Below, one piece after another: positions 50,708 through 64,000 of a stretch of 64,000 bases of DNA. Source of the DNA: Diadophis punctatus similis. Taxonomy: Eukaryota > Chordata > Lepidosauria > Squamata > Dipsadidae. The number at the start of each line of letters is the position of its first letter. Position 1 is the stretch's first letter. The notes beneath the pieces are model-generated. The model was not told the DNA's origin and did not search any database. It worked only from the letters and a program-made list of their open reading frames with translations. The translations under genes and the position numbers were made by a program. Location: contig JALIGW010000001.1 of assembly GCA_023053685.1 (NCBI GenBank), forward strand, positions 51,414,859 through 51,478,858. The letters run 5' to 3'.

Positions 50708-53249
50708 ATTTCCAGCAAAGTGGAGTGGATACACTCTTCATTTTATAATGGACTGTTCATATAGCACTCTGCAGAGCGTACAACTAAAATCATTACCATT
50801 TAAAAATCAAGGCATCTTGTGACAAAGGTTCATTTCAGAGAACCTGTCCTATATCCTGGGGAAATAAATATTGACACTTAGGAGAATTTTCGTACACATA
50901 GGAATCCTGTTGGAGAAAGTGACAGCACCAGGCTCTCTCTCCACCCGCAACTACAGTATACTAACCCCTTATGTCACATTTGCATTTCTATTCAACTGAA
51001 CTGCCTGACAATGAGGCAAATGGTTTTGCCTTATCTGTACAATTCTGGACAACAGAGATTTCTATGCTATACAAAAGAACAGCCTTACCATTCAGCATTT
51101 CAACAGTTTCTACTGAAGTCCACCAAGATACCTTAGGGAATCCTGCCTTATAAATATGTTTCCCTGCCAAATTATTCACCCCCCACACACATTAATTGTA
51201 AAAAAATGAAGGAAGGGAATAAAGTAAAAAGAAAATCTCCTGGGAGACAAAACTCTACTATTTACAATTTCAAGTGTTAACTCTCAAAAATAATTCTGTA
51301 CTTTGGAAATATACAATCTACTGTATATCTGTAATATAATTGAGTAAACAATGTCTGTAGATCAAGAAGTGCAGAAAATGTTTTATTTTCAACTCAGAAT
51401 AAAATTGACCCTCTTGAAATATTTCATCAAACGGATCAAATGATTCAAATTAGGTCCATTCTGACTGAACAAAACTGAAAAGAGATTGTGGGTTTCATAT
51501 TTATCAGAACAATGCATGACATTTTTCAAGTATTCCAGGTTTCATAAACAATGAAAAATTGAGTTCAGTTACTCCTGGCTTGTTTTTTCCACCAGGGTCA
51601 CAAGAGTACTTGAGATGATATTCTGTGCTGAATACTGCCTACTATTCAAATTATTGAAAATATGGCCAAGAGTATGGTTTTTTAAACCAATTTTAAATAG
51701 ATCTGTATAGAACACAATTTTGTTCTTAACTATGAGAAAGGAATTTGTTATCACCTTCTGAAAAGAAGAAAACAGAAAATATCCTAATTTCTTTAAATCA
51801 TTTAAACTCTTGGTCCCTTAGTCAAAGTTTGTAAGGACAAAGTAAGCAGAAAATTCATTTAGTTTCAATTAGTACATTGGTTATATAATTTTTTTCTAAC
51901 ATTCTGATTTTTTTCCGTTGGTTAATTTTTCTATAGGTGCTAACATCGCAATTATTTAGCAAAATCAAATAATATATCTGCTGTTTTTTCCTCCATCCTG
52001 CCTGCACAAGCCCATTAAAAAACAACAGTATTTTTATTTGCTGATATTTTTGTTTGCATAGACGGATGGCTGCTGACTACAAAAAACAGAGCTGTTATTG
52101 CTTCTTAACAACATATATTAATAAAACACAAGAGTACGCATATTGCACATACATGCCAAAACGCAACAAGTCAGCCTGAAAATCAAAATTAACAAGATAC
52201 AAGTGCACAAGACCATGCAAAAAGCTACGCAAACACTAAGGTTACATTAACCAAGCAACCAAATCAACACTGTGCAATTAGTTTTTACAATCTCAGTAGC
52301 ATTAGCAACACTTCTGAGTGAAGCAGAGTTATGCACAACACAGGCACATACCTGTTCGCATATTTACTGCAAAATAAAGGCATAGTACAACATCCAGACA
52401 GTTCACCCACTCACTTATGGTGTGGGTCTAGCAATTTTTATTTTAAGTATGGTGAATCTCTGCTGCTGTATTAGTTAGGCAGGAAAATGTTGGAAAACTG
52501 CACCTAACTGCACAGTTGCAGTGGTTGGGATACTAAAAGCTATGCTGCTTTATAAATGTCAGGTTTTGTTTAATATTTAGTACAAAATAGCATCTTTTTG
52601 TTTTGACACTCTAACTTAATTCTTACAATGTACATTTGTTGAGTACTTGGAGCACTTAAAATACTTTGCATCCAAAAATCTTTATAATTTATATCATTTA
52701 ATTCCCATGTGTGACAATTTCAAATTAATTCCTTTAAAATTAACATCTTACTGATATGTTAGTCAACTGAGAGGAAATCTCCAGATGAGCTTGAGACTTA
52801 TACCTATTATATAAAAAGCTTACAATTTATAAAAAGCAAAAAAGAGAAGAGTTCTCTATGCAACAGAATGTCTCTATAAAATTCAGAGGACGCCTTGACA
52901 ATTTTAAGCAATAGTGAACCTATCAAACATAATTTGATGAAGTAAGTAGACTGTTTTAATAAATTACACCATAACAAGACAAGATCTGCTTTCTTTTACT
53001 AGAGCCCATGGCACTATGGGATGTGAGGGAACCTATGGCTATCAAGGATTTGGAGAGCCACAGGTCTCTCAATGTTATGCTATGGTATGACAGCTAATTT
53101 ATATTATTGTCCTAATGACAAAAAAAAATCAGATAAGCAGTAAAGGAACATTCCAGTCCGGAGACTAAGTCATTCCAAAGAAGGCATTTCCACCTTAATG
53201 AACCTTCCTTTAGACTAAAACATCTCTCCTGCACTACATCACTGGCACC
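50708..53249. other. Upstream unique sequence with a possible regulatory block
   Basis: 51990-52400 is repeat-free with mixed composition and TAATTAG/TTAACAA words, a candidate conserved element. The rest shows nothing. No exon supported. Confidence 0.3.
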
Positions 53250-53257
53250 AACTAGAC

Positions 53258-53643
53258 CTGTGTTGGTGAACCTATGGCATGCGTGCCCGAAGTGGCACAT
53301 GGAGCCATGTCGCCTGGCATGGGTGGCGTCTCCCATTCCTCTTCCGGGTTTCTTGTGCATATGTGCACATAACAATCAGCTGGACTTTGCACGTATGGCA
53401 GTGCCGGAAACTGGAAGAGCTGATCTTCTGTATTCCAGCATGAGCATGCATGCCAGCCAGCTGACCGGCATGTGCACATGCGCGGCAGTACCCGGAAGAC
53501 TTGCTGGCTGGCACTGGAAACTGGAAATTCATTTTAGGTGCACGCATGCCCCCTGGGCAGCTCCTCTTCTTGGTTGCGGCCCAGACAAGCGCTTGAAGTG
53601 CTCCCTTTTTGGCACTCGGTGCCAAAAAGGTTTGCCATCACTG
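53258..53643. mobile_element. hAT-type non-autonomous element, perfect 8-bp target duplication
   Basis: Left end CTGTGTTGGTGAACC; right end GGTTTGCCATCACTG is its imperfect inverted partner. AACTAGAC flanks both sides exactly (53250-53257 and 53644-53651). The GC-rich interior has GGCATGCGTGCC near the left end. Same family as 63130-63565. Frames inside (53260-53649, 53272-53625) are not transposase. Confidence 0.9.
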
Positions 53644-53651
53644 AACTAGAC

Positions 53652-55140
53652 AGTGGGTATGCCTCCTAGGTTTAGTTTGTGGGCTCAGACAGCCATCAAA
53701 GGCTATCTTACACATGTTCAGCTGAAAATTATAGTTACTTCACATGGTTAGGAATTTTGTCCAATGGAGGTTTAGATACAAATATGGAAGATACTTTACA
53801 ATTACAATTAGTGTTTTAAAATCTCTGGAAAGAAGGATTAATGGAGGAAGTCATAAATATTTTGTTTTGGAATTTAGAATCATTGTTCTCAAACTACAAT
53901 CTAGGGAATCCTGCAATTCTTCAGAAACCTGCTTTAGAATATTTATCAATATGAAACCATAAATAGTCATAAACTTTCCTTGTTTATTAACCTAGTAATA
54001 TGCAATGAGTAGAGAAAACTACAGAAGACAAGAAAGTAATTCTTTCTTGGGGGCACTTCCTGTGCCATTTTCAAAGATTTACTTCCAATCTCTACTCTCT
54101 CCATCTTTTAGATAAAGAGTAAAGGTATTTTATAGTTTGGCCTTTTAATTTAGCCTCTGAATTGCTTGAAATAAGATTTTAATTATTTTTCCTTATTTTA
54201 TTGCATTATTAGCCACTTTAAGCATTAATGCTGAAGGGAAAGATAGGATACAAATCTAATAAATAGTAATAGTAATAATTATATTATTGATGCTACAGTT
54301 CAACAGAATGATCTTTTGGTTCTCTGATAATTGAATCAACATAATCCACAGAACGAAAAAAAGAAAAGAAAAAACAATGAGAAATATTTTTAGAAGCAAT
54401 ATAAACTTAATATAAATACTGTATAAGCATCTAACAAACATTCCCAATAACCGAGGAGGAAGCCAGGTTTTTATGGTCTTCTGGTAAACTAACCAGATTA
54501 GGTCTATCCAGATCTTCCAGAAGAGATTGTTCCATAGGACAAGCATCATGACAAAGAAGGCATTTCCAGAGTCTCACATCATGGCATGGAAGCCATTCTT
54601 TTCTGTTAATTTGTTTTTAATGTTAAAAAACCAATATTAATTTGCAAAGTTCTCAAAAGTAACACTATTATTTTTTAAAATGTTAGTTAAAATTGCTCAT
54701 TTGAAACTATGAGAGAATCTACACACCAAAACCATCTGATCCATTTCAGTTTTAAATATTTTTTCTTTGTTAAAAGATGAACTACTTATTAATTAATAAA
54801 ATGAAATGCATAATTTGAATTAAGATAACATCAGGAATCATATATAAGAAGACTTTTTAAGATGATGAATTGCACATTAACTATGTGTGTAATGTATTTT
54901 TGTTGGTCGATTGGCTTAGTTATGAATGGGTGCCATCTTCCATCTGCTGTTTTGCTAGCTTATTTCCATTACAGTTTCAGTATTTCACAGTTTTTAAGAT
55001 GTCATTCTAGTTTTCTTGTTTTACTAATTTGTTCTCACTATGGCATCCAGAGTTTATCCCTTTTGTATTCCTCTTGTGACTGTTTATATGTTTATTCTGC
55101 ATTTCTGTTCCATTTAATCTTTGAAACATTAACATTGTAA
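53652..55140. other. Upstream unique sequence, nothing recognised
   Basis: AT-rich. No supported features. Confidence 0.5.
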
Positions 55141-55144
55141 AAAC

Positions 55145-56445
55145 ATATGGACTACAAAATTCGACCAGGGCAAAGCAATAGACGCAATCTACATAGACTT
55201 TTGTAAAACCTTTGACTCCGTAGTACACGACAAACTTCTTCTAAAACTAAAATATTATGGCATCTCTGCCCCCCTACACAAATGGATAACTGCATTCCTG
55301 TCAAACAGACAACAAGTGGTTACAATAGGATCAGCTCTATCAAACCCTGTACCTGTTAACAGCGGTGTTCCCCAAGGCAGCGTCTTAGGACGTACTCTCT
55401 TCATTCTCTACATAAATGACATTTGTGATAATATACAAAGCAACTGCGTCCTCTTCACAGATGATGTAAAACTATTCAACACCACCGACAATACTACAAC
55501 CCTTCAAAAAGACATTGACTATGTATCTGAATGGTCAAACAAGTGACAACTACCAATCTCAATCAACAAATGCTCAGTTTTACACATTGGCAAAAATAAT
55601 CAAAACACAAAATACAAACTTGATGATCATGACCTTGATGATGATCCTCACTCAGTAATGGACCTTGGAGTACTCATCTCTAACGATCTAAGTGCCAGAG
55701 CCCACTGCAACAACATAGCTAAGAAGGCATTAAGAGTGGTTAACCTAATCTTGCGCAGCTTCTTCTCAGGTAACATTGTACTCTTGACCAGAGCTTACAA
55801 AACATTTACCAGACCAATTCTTGAATATAGCTCATCTGTCTGGAACCCACACTACATATCAGACATTAACACAATTGAGAATGTCCAGAGATACTTCACA
55901 AGAAGAGTATTACATTCCTCTGTTCACAACAGAATACCTTATGAAACCAGACTTGAAATTTTGGGACTTGAAAATTTAGAACTACGCCGCCTTCGATCTG
56001 ACCTAAGTGTAGCTCAAAAAATTATCTGTCACAACGTCCTAGTGTTAACGACTACTTCAGCTTCAACCGCAATAATACACGAGCTCACAATAAATACAAA
56101 CTTAATGTAAACCGCTCCAAACTTGATTGCAAAAAATTCGACTTCAACAACAGAGTGATCAATGCCTGGAACACTTTACCTGACTCAGTAGTTTCTTCCC
56201 CAAACCCCAAAAACTTCAACCTCAGATTATCTACCATCGACCTCACCCCATTCCTAAGAGGTCAATAAGAGGCGTGCATAAGCGCACAATCGTGCCTACC
56301 GTTCCTGTCCTAATGTACCCATATATTCATATCTCTTTTACTCTTATTCATGCTTGTACTATCACATATATATTCAATCATATTTTACTGTTTATACTTT
56401 GCTTATAATCATATATGCTTGACAAATAAAACAAATACAAATACA
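55145..56445 (+). mobile_element. 5'-truncated CR1/L2-group LINE with reverse transcriptase
   Basis: Begins in the reverse transcriptase domain (FDQGKAIDAIYIDFCKTFDS, then HDKLLLKLKYYGI). It continues with GVPQGSVLGRTLFILYINDI and the catalytic motif FTDD at about 55458-55469, then the C-terminal RAYKTFTRPILEYSSSVWNP and GLENLELRRLRSDL. Only two lesions break the frame: a TGA at 55544-55546 (probably TGG originally) and a frameshift near 56040. After that it reads VNDYFSFNRNNTRAH to TPFLRGQ and a stop at 56266-56268. The 3' end is CTTGACAAATAAAACAAATA. It lacks ORF1, the endonuclease and the 5' end, so it cannot move by itself. Same family as 10645-11345. Confidence 0.9.
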
Positions 56446-57055
56446 AATTGTATGTATATTTCCAATTGCATGTGAATATTCTAATTTCTTTATATAATTA
56501 GCTGGTCAGGTAATTTCATATCTCTGTTTTCAGATATCTCATAATCTAATTGATTATGAAATGTGGGTTTTCACTTTATTTTCATTCCTCTTAATTGTTA
56601 GGCAAATCTTAGAAACTATTTTTACTCAGAATATTTGAATTATGAACATGGAAGTATAACATCAGATTTTTAAAACTGCATCTACAGTTTGAGTTTGAGT
56701 TCATTTAAAACTAAAATCTCACACTAAGGACTGGATATTGAGAAAGAATCACTGACCCAAATTCTACCTTTAGATAATATTGCAATATGTGGGCTTACTA
56801 TAATGTTTGTCTGAGAACAGTAGAAGCAAACCAGGTGACAGTTTTTATCAGACAAATGCTTGCCAGTTAACATCACAGAAAAGCTTCTGAACTTGATACA
56901 GCTGATTCACAAGTGTGTTAAGTTTACAGTCTTGAATTTAAGTCTGTTTTATTTGGCTCATTTTGACAAGGCTAATTCAGTTTAAATGAAAATATTATCT
57001 CTTAACTAGATTATTTATAGAAATTAAAGAAATATATTATGTTCATGAAAGAGTT
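56446..57055. other. Unique sequence, nothing recognised
   Basis: No supported features. Confidence 0.5.
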
Positions 57056-57063
57056 GTCTATAG

Positions 57064-57199
57064 CAGTGTTTCCCAACCTTGGCAACTTGAAGATGTCTGG
57101 ACTTCAACTCCCAGAATTCCCCAGCCAGCGAATGCTGGCTGGGGAATTCTGGAAGTTGAAGTCCAGACATCTTCAAGTTGCCAAGGTTGGGAAACACTG
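57064..57199. mobile_element. Near-perfect palindromic hAT-type MITE
   Basis: Two 66-base arms (CAGTGTTTCCCAACCTTGGC inward to CCAGCCAGC) surround GAAT at the centre and differ at only one pair. GTCTATAG flanks both sides exactly (57056-57063 and 57200-57207). As RNA this is a long hairpin. Half copies lie at 16579, 16724 and 57800. The 63-codon frame across it is not a gene. Confidence 0.95.
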
Positions 57200-57207
57200 G
57201 TCTATAG

Positions 57208-57799
57208 CATCATATTTTGCACTAACATAAAAACAGAAAAGAAGAACAGTTTTCCATACAAATCACAAATCATACTGAGGTATAATATGAGGAATAAATA
57301 GCTCTTAAGAGCTCACCCACCCCAATTCTTAACATTGCTTCTGCTTAAAACCACAGCAAATTGTCAGGATAACTAGTAGTGATTTAGAGTTCAAACTGAA
57401 AAAAAAGTATTGCAGACAAGCTCAATTCACTGCACAGTTTTGTGATTCCAAATAGACGCCTACTAAGTCTTTGGGGTACAGAAAGCTAAATGTAATGACA
57501 GCTGAGTTTCAAGGTAGGAATAAATTGTTCAGTTCAACTGTTCATTGTTTATACAGTTCAAACTGTAGAATATGTGGCCCACATATAATGCACTGATGAA
57601 AAAGCATATGAATTGGATGGGGTCTAGATCAGAATTCCCCAGTATTTGGAGACCAGTAGTGTTGTGGGGAAGGAGTATTGTGGGAACCATCTAAAAATGG
57701 CTAATAGAGTGTCTGTGATTTGGGTACAGACATGACTATGCATCTATACACAGCAAGGGATAAGTGGGCAAGTGAATTCACAAAAGTCAGCATGTAAAT
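57208..57799. other. Unique sequence, nothing recognised
   Basis: No supported features. Confidence 0.5.
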
Positions 57800-57866
57800 C
57801 AGTGTTTTTCAACCTCAGCAACTTTAAGACGCGTGGACCTCAACTCCCAGAATTCCCCTGCCAGCA
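57800..57866. mobile_element. Left half of the same foldback MITE
   Basis: CAGTGTTTTTCAACCTCAGC to CAACTCCCAGAATTCCCCTG matches the left arm of the element 600 bases upstream. The right arm is missing. Confidence 0.75.
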
Positions 57867-58124
57867 TACTCTAATATAAATGATACAAATATGTGACACA
57901 AATTGTATAATTGTATAAGGTTGTATAGAACTGTAAAATTTCCACAATTTCCACAATGATGTTATGATGCACAAAACATTTCTATGGTTTGCACCAATCA
58001 GCCATGTACCAGACACCTCATATCAGACACATGAAAACCAAAATTATAGCCAGCAACCTGAAAAAGTTCAGAAAAATTACTTACCAAGAAATCAAAAACA
58101 AGGTAGAAAAGGGATTTGAATCAA

Positions 58125-58211
58125 ATAATAGAATAGAATAGAATAGAATAGAATAGAATAGAATAGAATAGAATAGAATAGAATAGAATAGAATAGAATA
58201 GAATAGAATAG
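58125..58211. repeat. (AATAG)n microsatellite at a CR1 3' end
   Basis: About 17 pure AATAG units abutting the CR1 3' end on its minus strand (where it reads CTATT). Growth of AATAG microsatellites from CR1-type LINE ends is a known trait of advanced snakes. Confidence 0.95.
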
Positions 58212-58380
58212 TTGGAAGGGCCCTTGGAGGTCTTCAAGTCCAACCCCCTGCTTAGGCAGGAACCCTATACTATTTCCCAATCTCTTTTTTAAAATTTCCA
58301 GTGTTGGAGCTTTCACAACTTCTGGAGGCAAGTTGTTCCACTGATTAATTGTTCTAACTGTCAGGAAGTTTCTTCTTAGT
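58212..58380 (-). mobile_element. CR1 LINE 3' end (minus)
   Basis: The reverse complement reads ACTAAGAAGAAACTTCCTGA, CAGTTAGAACAATTAATCAG, AAGTTGTGAAAGCTCCAACA and ending GGACTTGAAGACCTCCAAGG. Same region as 29265-29483, younger and less diverged. Confidence 0.9.
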
Positions 58381-58443
58381 CCTGATAGTTAGAACAATTA
58401 ATAAGTGGGACAACTTGTCTCCAGAAGTTGTGAAAGCTCCAAC
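58381..58443 (+). mobile_element. Inverted partial CR1 copy forming a hairpin with its neighbour
   Basis: CCTGATAGTTAGAACAATTA to AGTTGTGAAAGCTCCAAC is the same CR1 segment in opposite orientation. It pairs with 58303-58365 across a 15-base spacer. Confidence 0.9.
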
Positions 58444-58537
58444 AAAAAGCATTTTTTTCCAAGAATGGGAAAAAAAGCTGCAGATACTTGCACATATATA
58501 TACACACAAAAAGAAATATGACAGTGCCTCACATCTA

Positions 58538-62055
<3,518 letters not shown>

Positions 62056-62271
62056 TTCAATAGGTCCAAAATGCAGCAGTGCAGGCAACTATGGATGTAC
62101 CTGACAATGCCTATGTTACACTTGCACCGGCTCCTAATTTGCTTTGGAGCGGAGTTCAAGATGCTGGTCATTATCTACATAGCCTTACATAGCATTGGAT
62201 CAGGGTATGTGAAGGACCACATTACTCCCATCATTTCCACCCTTTCCATTAGATTAAGGAGGAGGGGCATG

Positions 62272-62437
62272 TATATGAAGAGTCTCAGTCATCCAGGTCA
62301 TGATTGTCTCAAAAGTGCTGTTTCAAAAGGCAACTGGACTTTGAAGAAGAACTGAAGAAGCTTCTTGGATGAGAAGTGAAACGTCTTCCTCAAAGAAAAA
62401 AAGAAAGTCCAGTTGCCTTTTGAAAAAGCACATTTGA
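62272..62437 (+). mobile_element. Hammerhead-bearing insertion with 13-bp target duplication
   Basis: GAGGAGGGGCATG occurs at 62259-62271 and again at 62438-62450, flanking a 166-base insertion in the LINE. Inside, 62308-62342 and 62404-62438 are imperfect inverted arms (CTGGACTTT / AAAGTCCAG core, with GGCAAC / GTTGCC beside it) surrounding the hammerhead motif. Duplication of this length suggests target-primed or endonuclease insertion of a Penelope-like fragment rather than hAT transposition. Confidence 0.7.
62349..62388 (+). ncRNA. Hammerhead ribozyme motif, type I, minimal stem III
   Basis: Plus strand: stem I GAA, box CTGAAGA (position 7 of the core is naturally variable), one extra A, stem II GCTTCT/AGAAGT (one G-T wobble) with loop TGGATG, box GAAA, C, then GTC and stem I partner TTC. 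Predicted cleavage is after C62385. Outer CTTTGA (62339-62344) pairs with TCAAAG (62390-62395), lengthening stem I across an internal loop. Architecture is identical to the 7935-7975 motif, including ACGT as stem III and the extra base, although stems differ in sequence. Confidence 0.65.
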
Positions 62438-62750
62438 GAGGAGGGGCATGCTTTGGGGACCCATCCATCACCTAACAAGACACAGGAAATGTACCTTTCC
62501 ATAGATAAGCATGCTTTCTAGAACAACATACCACCTTAAGTTAAGTTAGCCCTGACTCTGCTCACCTTTCAGAAAGCCTGAGCTCAGGGAGATCATTAAG
62601 CCCCCCTCCCTGTTGGTGTGTAGTGACTTTGACAGCCACTTTGTGTTTTAGTTATGTGTCAACCCTAATTTTTTTTAACCTTCACTAGCAGCAGAGTTAT
62701 ATTTGTGAGATAGGCAGCCATATAACTTGATTTAAATAAATAAAAATGCT

Positions 62751-63121
62751 CAAACAAATACCACAAATAATGAAGAGACACAGCGTATTAATAGTAAGGC
62801 CAGTCTTGACCAACAAGTACATTTTGTTGGCTCAAATAATGAGCATCTCTGATATAAACAAAAGCAAATTAAATAAATTTAGTTTGAAAATCCAACATAC
62901 AATTATAACTTCCACGAAACTGTAAAGCACAGAAATATTGACACTTGGGTCTATGCAACTGTCTATCACCTATTTAATAAAACACCAGGCCTCTACCATG
63001 AATATTTATTTCTGATTTTATCATAATTATATACTACCATTACTAATCAGACTCTGGATGAGGCATGGAACTAATAGAATCTTGACTAATCCACTAACTC
63101 ACATTAAAACATCAAACCATA
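62751..63121. other. Unique sequence, nothing recognised
   Basis: No supported features. Confidence 0.5.
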
Positions 63122-63129
63122 GACTAGAT

Positions 63130-63565
63130 CAGTGATGGCGAACCTATGGCACGCGTGCCACAGGTGACACGCGGAGCCATATCTGCCGGCACACGAGCCG
63201 TTGCTGTAACTCAGCTCCAGCGTGCATGTGTGTGGTGGCCAGCTGATTTTCAGCTTGCACGGAGGCTCTGGGAGGGCATTTTCAGCTTCCGGAGGGCTTC
63301 CAGGGGGATGGGAGAGGCCATTTTTGCCCTCCTCAGACTCCAGGGAAGCCTCTGGAGCCTGGGGAGGGGAAAAAACGGGCCTATCGGGCCCACCAGAAGT
63401 TGGGAAATGGGCCATTTCTGGCCTCGAGAGTGCCTCTGGGGGGACAGGGGAGGCAGTTTTCACCTTTCCCAGGCATTAAATTATGGGTGTCGGCACTCGT
63501 GCATGCGCGATAGCACCCGCGCCCACGCTTTCGGCACCCGAGGGAAAAAAGGTTCGCCATCACTG
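63130..63565. mobile_element. hAT-type non-autonomous element, perfect 8-bp target duplication
   Basis: Ends CAGTGATGGCGAACC and GGTTCGCCATCACTG are exact 15-base inverted repeats. GACTAGAT flanks both sides exactly (63122-63129 and 63566-63573). The interior is GC-rich with purine-rich GGAGGGC words. The well-preserved ends suggest a younger copy than 53258-53643. Internal open frames (63104-63617) are not transposase. Confidence 0.95.
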
Positions 63566-63573
63566 GACTAGAT

Positions 63574-64000
63574 GGTTCCCCAGAACTTTTAGTTAAGAAA
63601 CAAAGACCTATTGACAAACAATGGGGTTGAGTATCTTCTGAAAGGAAAGCAAGCCCAGAACAGCAAGAGTTAAGTATACTTCTGGGAGAAGTGCCTTCCC
63701 CAAATACAGCCAGATTATAAAAAGCCTGTTGTCATGCTTATGCAGGGTACTGGCACTGCTTTTAAAGGCAGCGCTCCTACATGAATGGAATTCAGTTACA
63801 GAACGGAGTTCGTTGCTTTTTTAATGAATTATTTACAAAATGGAATAAAGCATTACTTCCTAAATAGTAATTTAAATTACATATAGTAACTATAAGTAGT
63901 TTGAATATGTTTGGTCTTCTATTACTTGAGCCATCCTTCTCTCTTAATGCCTTTTCTCTCATATTAGTTTTTCCTAAATTCTTCCCTGTCAAATCCCTCA
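63574..64000. other. Unique sequence, nothing recognised
   Basis: No supported features. Confidence 0.5.

Larger units (their letters stand above)
62056..62750 (+). mobile_element. L2-like LINE 3' portion with a nested insertion
   Basis: The frame near 62118 reads LHRLLICFGAEFKMLVIIY, then ALHSIGSGYVKDHI. This matches the L2-type block LHWLPI..R..FK.L..TYKAL.G..P.YL.D. The 3' UTR resumes after the insertion and ends GATAGGCAGCCATATAACTT, then AAATAAATAAA near 62747. Interrupted at 62272-62437 by a hammerhead-bearing insertion. Confidence 0.75.

Noticed and set aside
50248..50764. Long open frames (up to 156 codons) in several frames
   Set aside because: They translate the (GGAA)n tract into Pro-Ser-Phe-Leu or Gly-Arg-Lys-Glu repeats; no non-repetitive protein sequence.
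53260..53649. 129-codon frame with Cys and Trp pattern
   Set aside because: Lies entirely inside the hAT-type element and matches no transposase.

Overview
This window is vertebrate nuclear DNA, almost certainly from a squamate reptile and most likely an advanced snake. It is AT-rich, has no dense coding, and carries a squamate repeat set. That set includes a tRNA-derived Sauria-type SINE, CR1 and L2-like LINE pieces, short hAT-type foldback elements with 8-bp target duplications, a CR1 3' end running into an (AATAG)n microsatellite, and long GATA/GACA arrays.

One protein-coding landmark is visible and it is small. On the minus strand at 39846-39901 lies a first coding exon reading MDSVELCLPESFSLHYEE(E), which I recognise as the N-terminus of the long isoform of estrogen-related receptor gamma (ESRRG, an orphan nuclear receptor). 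It sits beside a GC-rich, CpG-containing promoter with CCAAT boxes and a TATA-like element on the same strand. The predicted leader contains an upstream ORF that overlaps the start codon out of frame and has the better initiation context. Positions 1-39845 are therefore part of the ESRRG intron that follows this exon (the rest of the receptor is outside the window). About 40.2-64 kb is upstream sequence.

Region by region. 1-11.4 kb: intronic repeats, including a nested cluster at 7.27-8.2 kb and an intact-looking hAT-type element at 8.84 kb. 11.4-13.4 kb: non-repetitive, possibly regulatory. 13.4-14.5 kb: an old CR1 interrupted by a SINE. 15.8-40 kb: mostly unique intron with few repeats. 40-41 kb: promoter and CpG-rich zone with several long G/C homopolymers. 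41-53 kb: mostly unique upstream DNA with large microsatellites, including (TC)n, GATA/GACA/GACT, TC/ACTC/TATC and a 370-bp polypurine tract. 53-64 kb: repeat-rich, with two related hAT-type elements, a LINE with a near-open reverse transcriptase frame, a near-perfect palindromic MITE, an inverted CR1 pair next to (AATAG)n and (TA)n, and an L2-like LINE carrying a nested insertion.

The most unusual non-gene signals are two sequences, 7935-7975 (minus) and 62349-62388 (plus), that fit a type I hammerhead ribozyme: CUGANGA, a stem II hairpin, GAAAC, then GUC, closed by a matching stem I. Both have the minimal self-complementary ACGU stem III described for hammerheads of Penelope-like retroelements. 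Both also carry one extra base between the CUGANGA box and stem II. No bacterial features, CRISPR arrays or complete genes are present.
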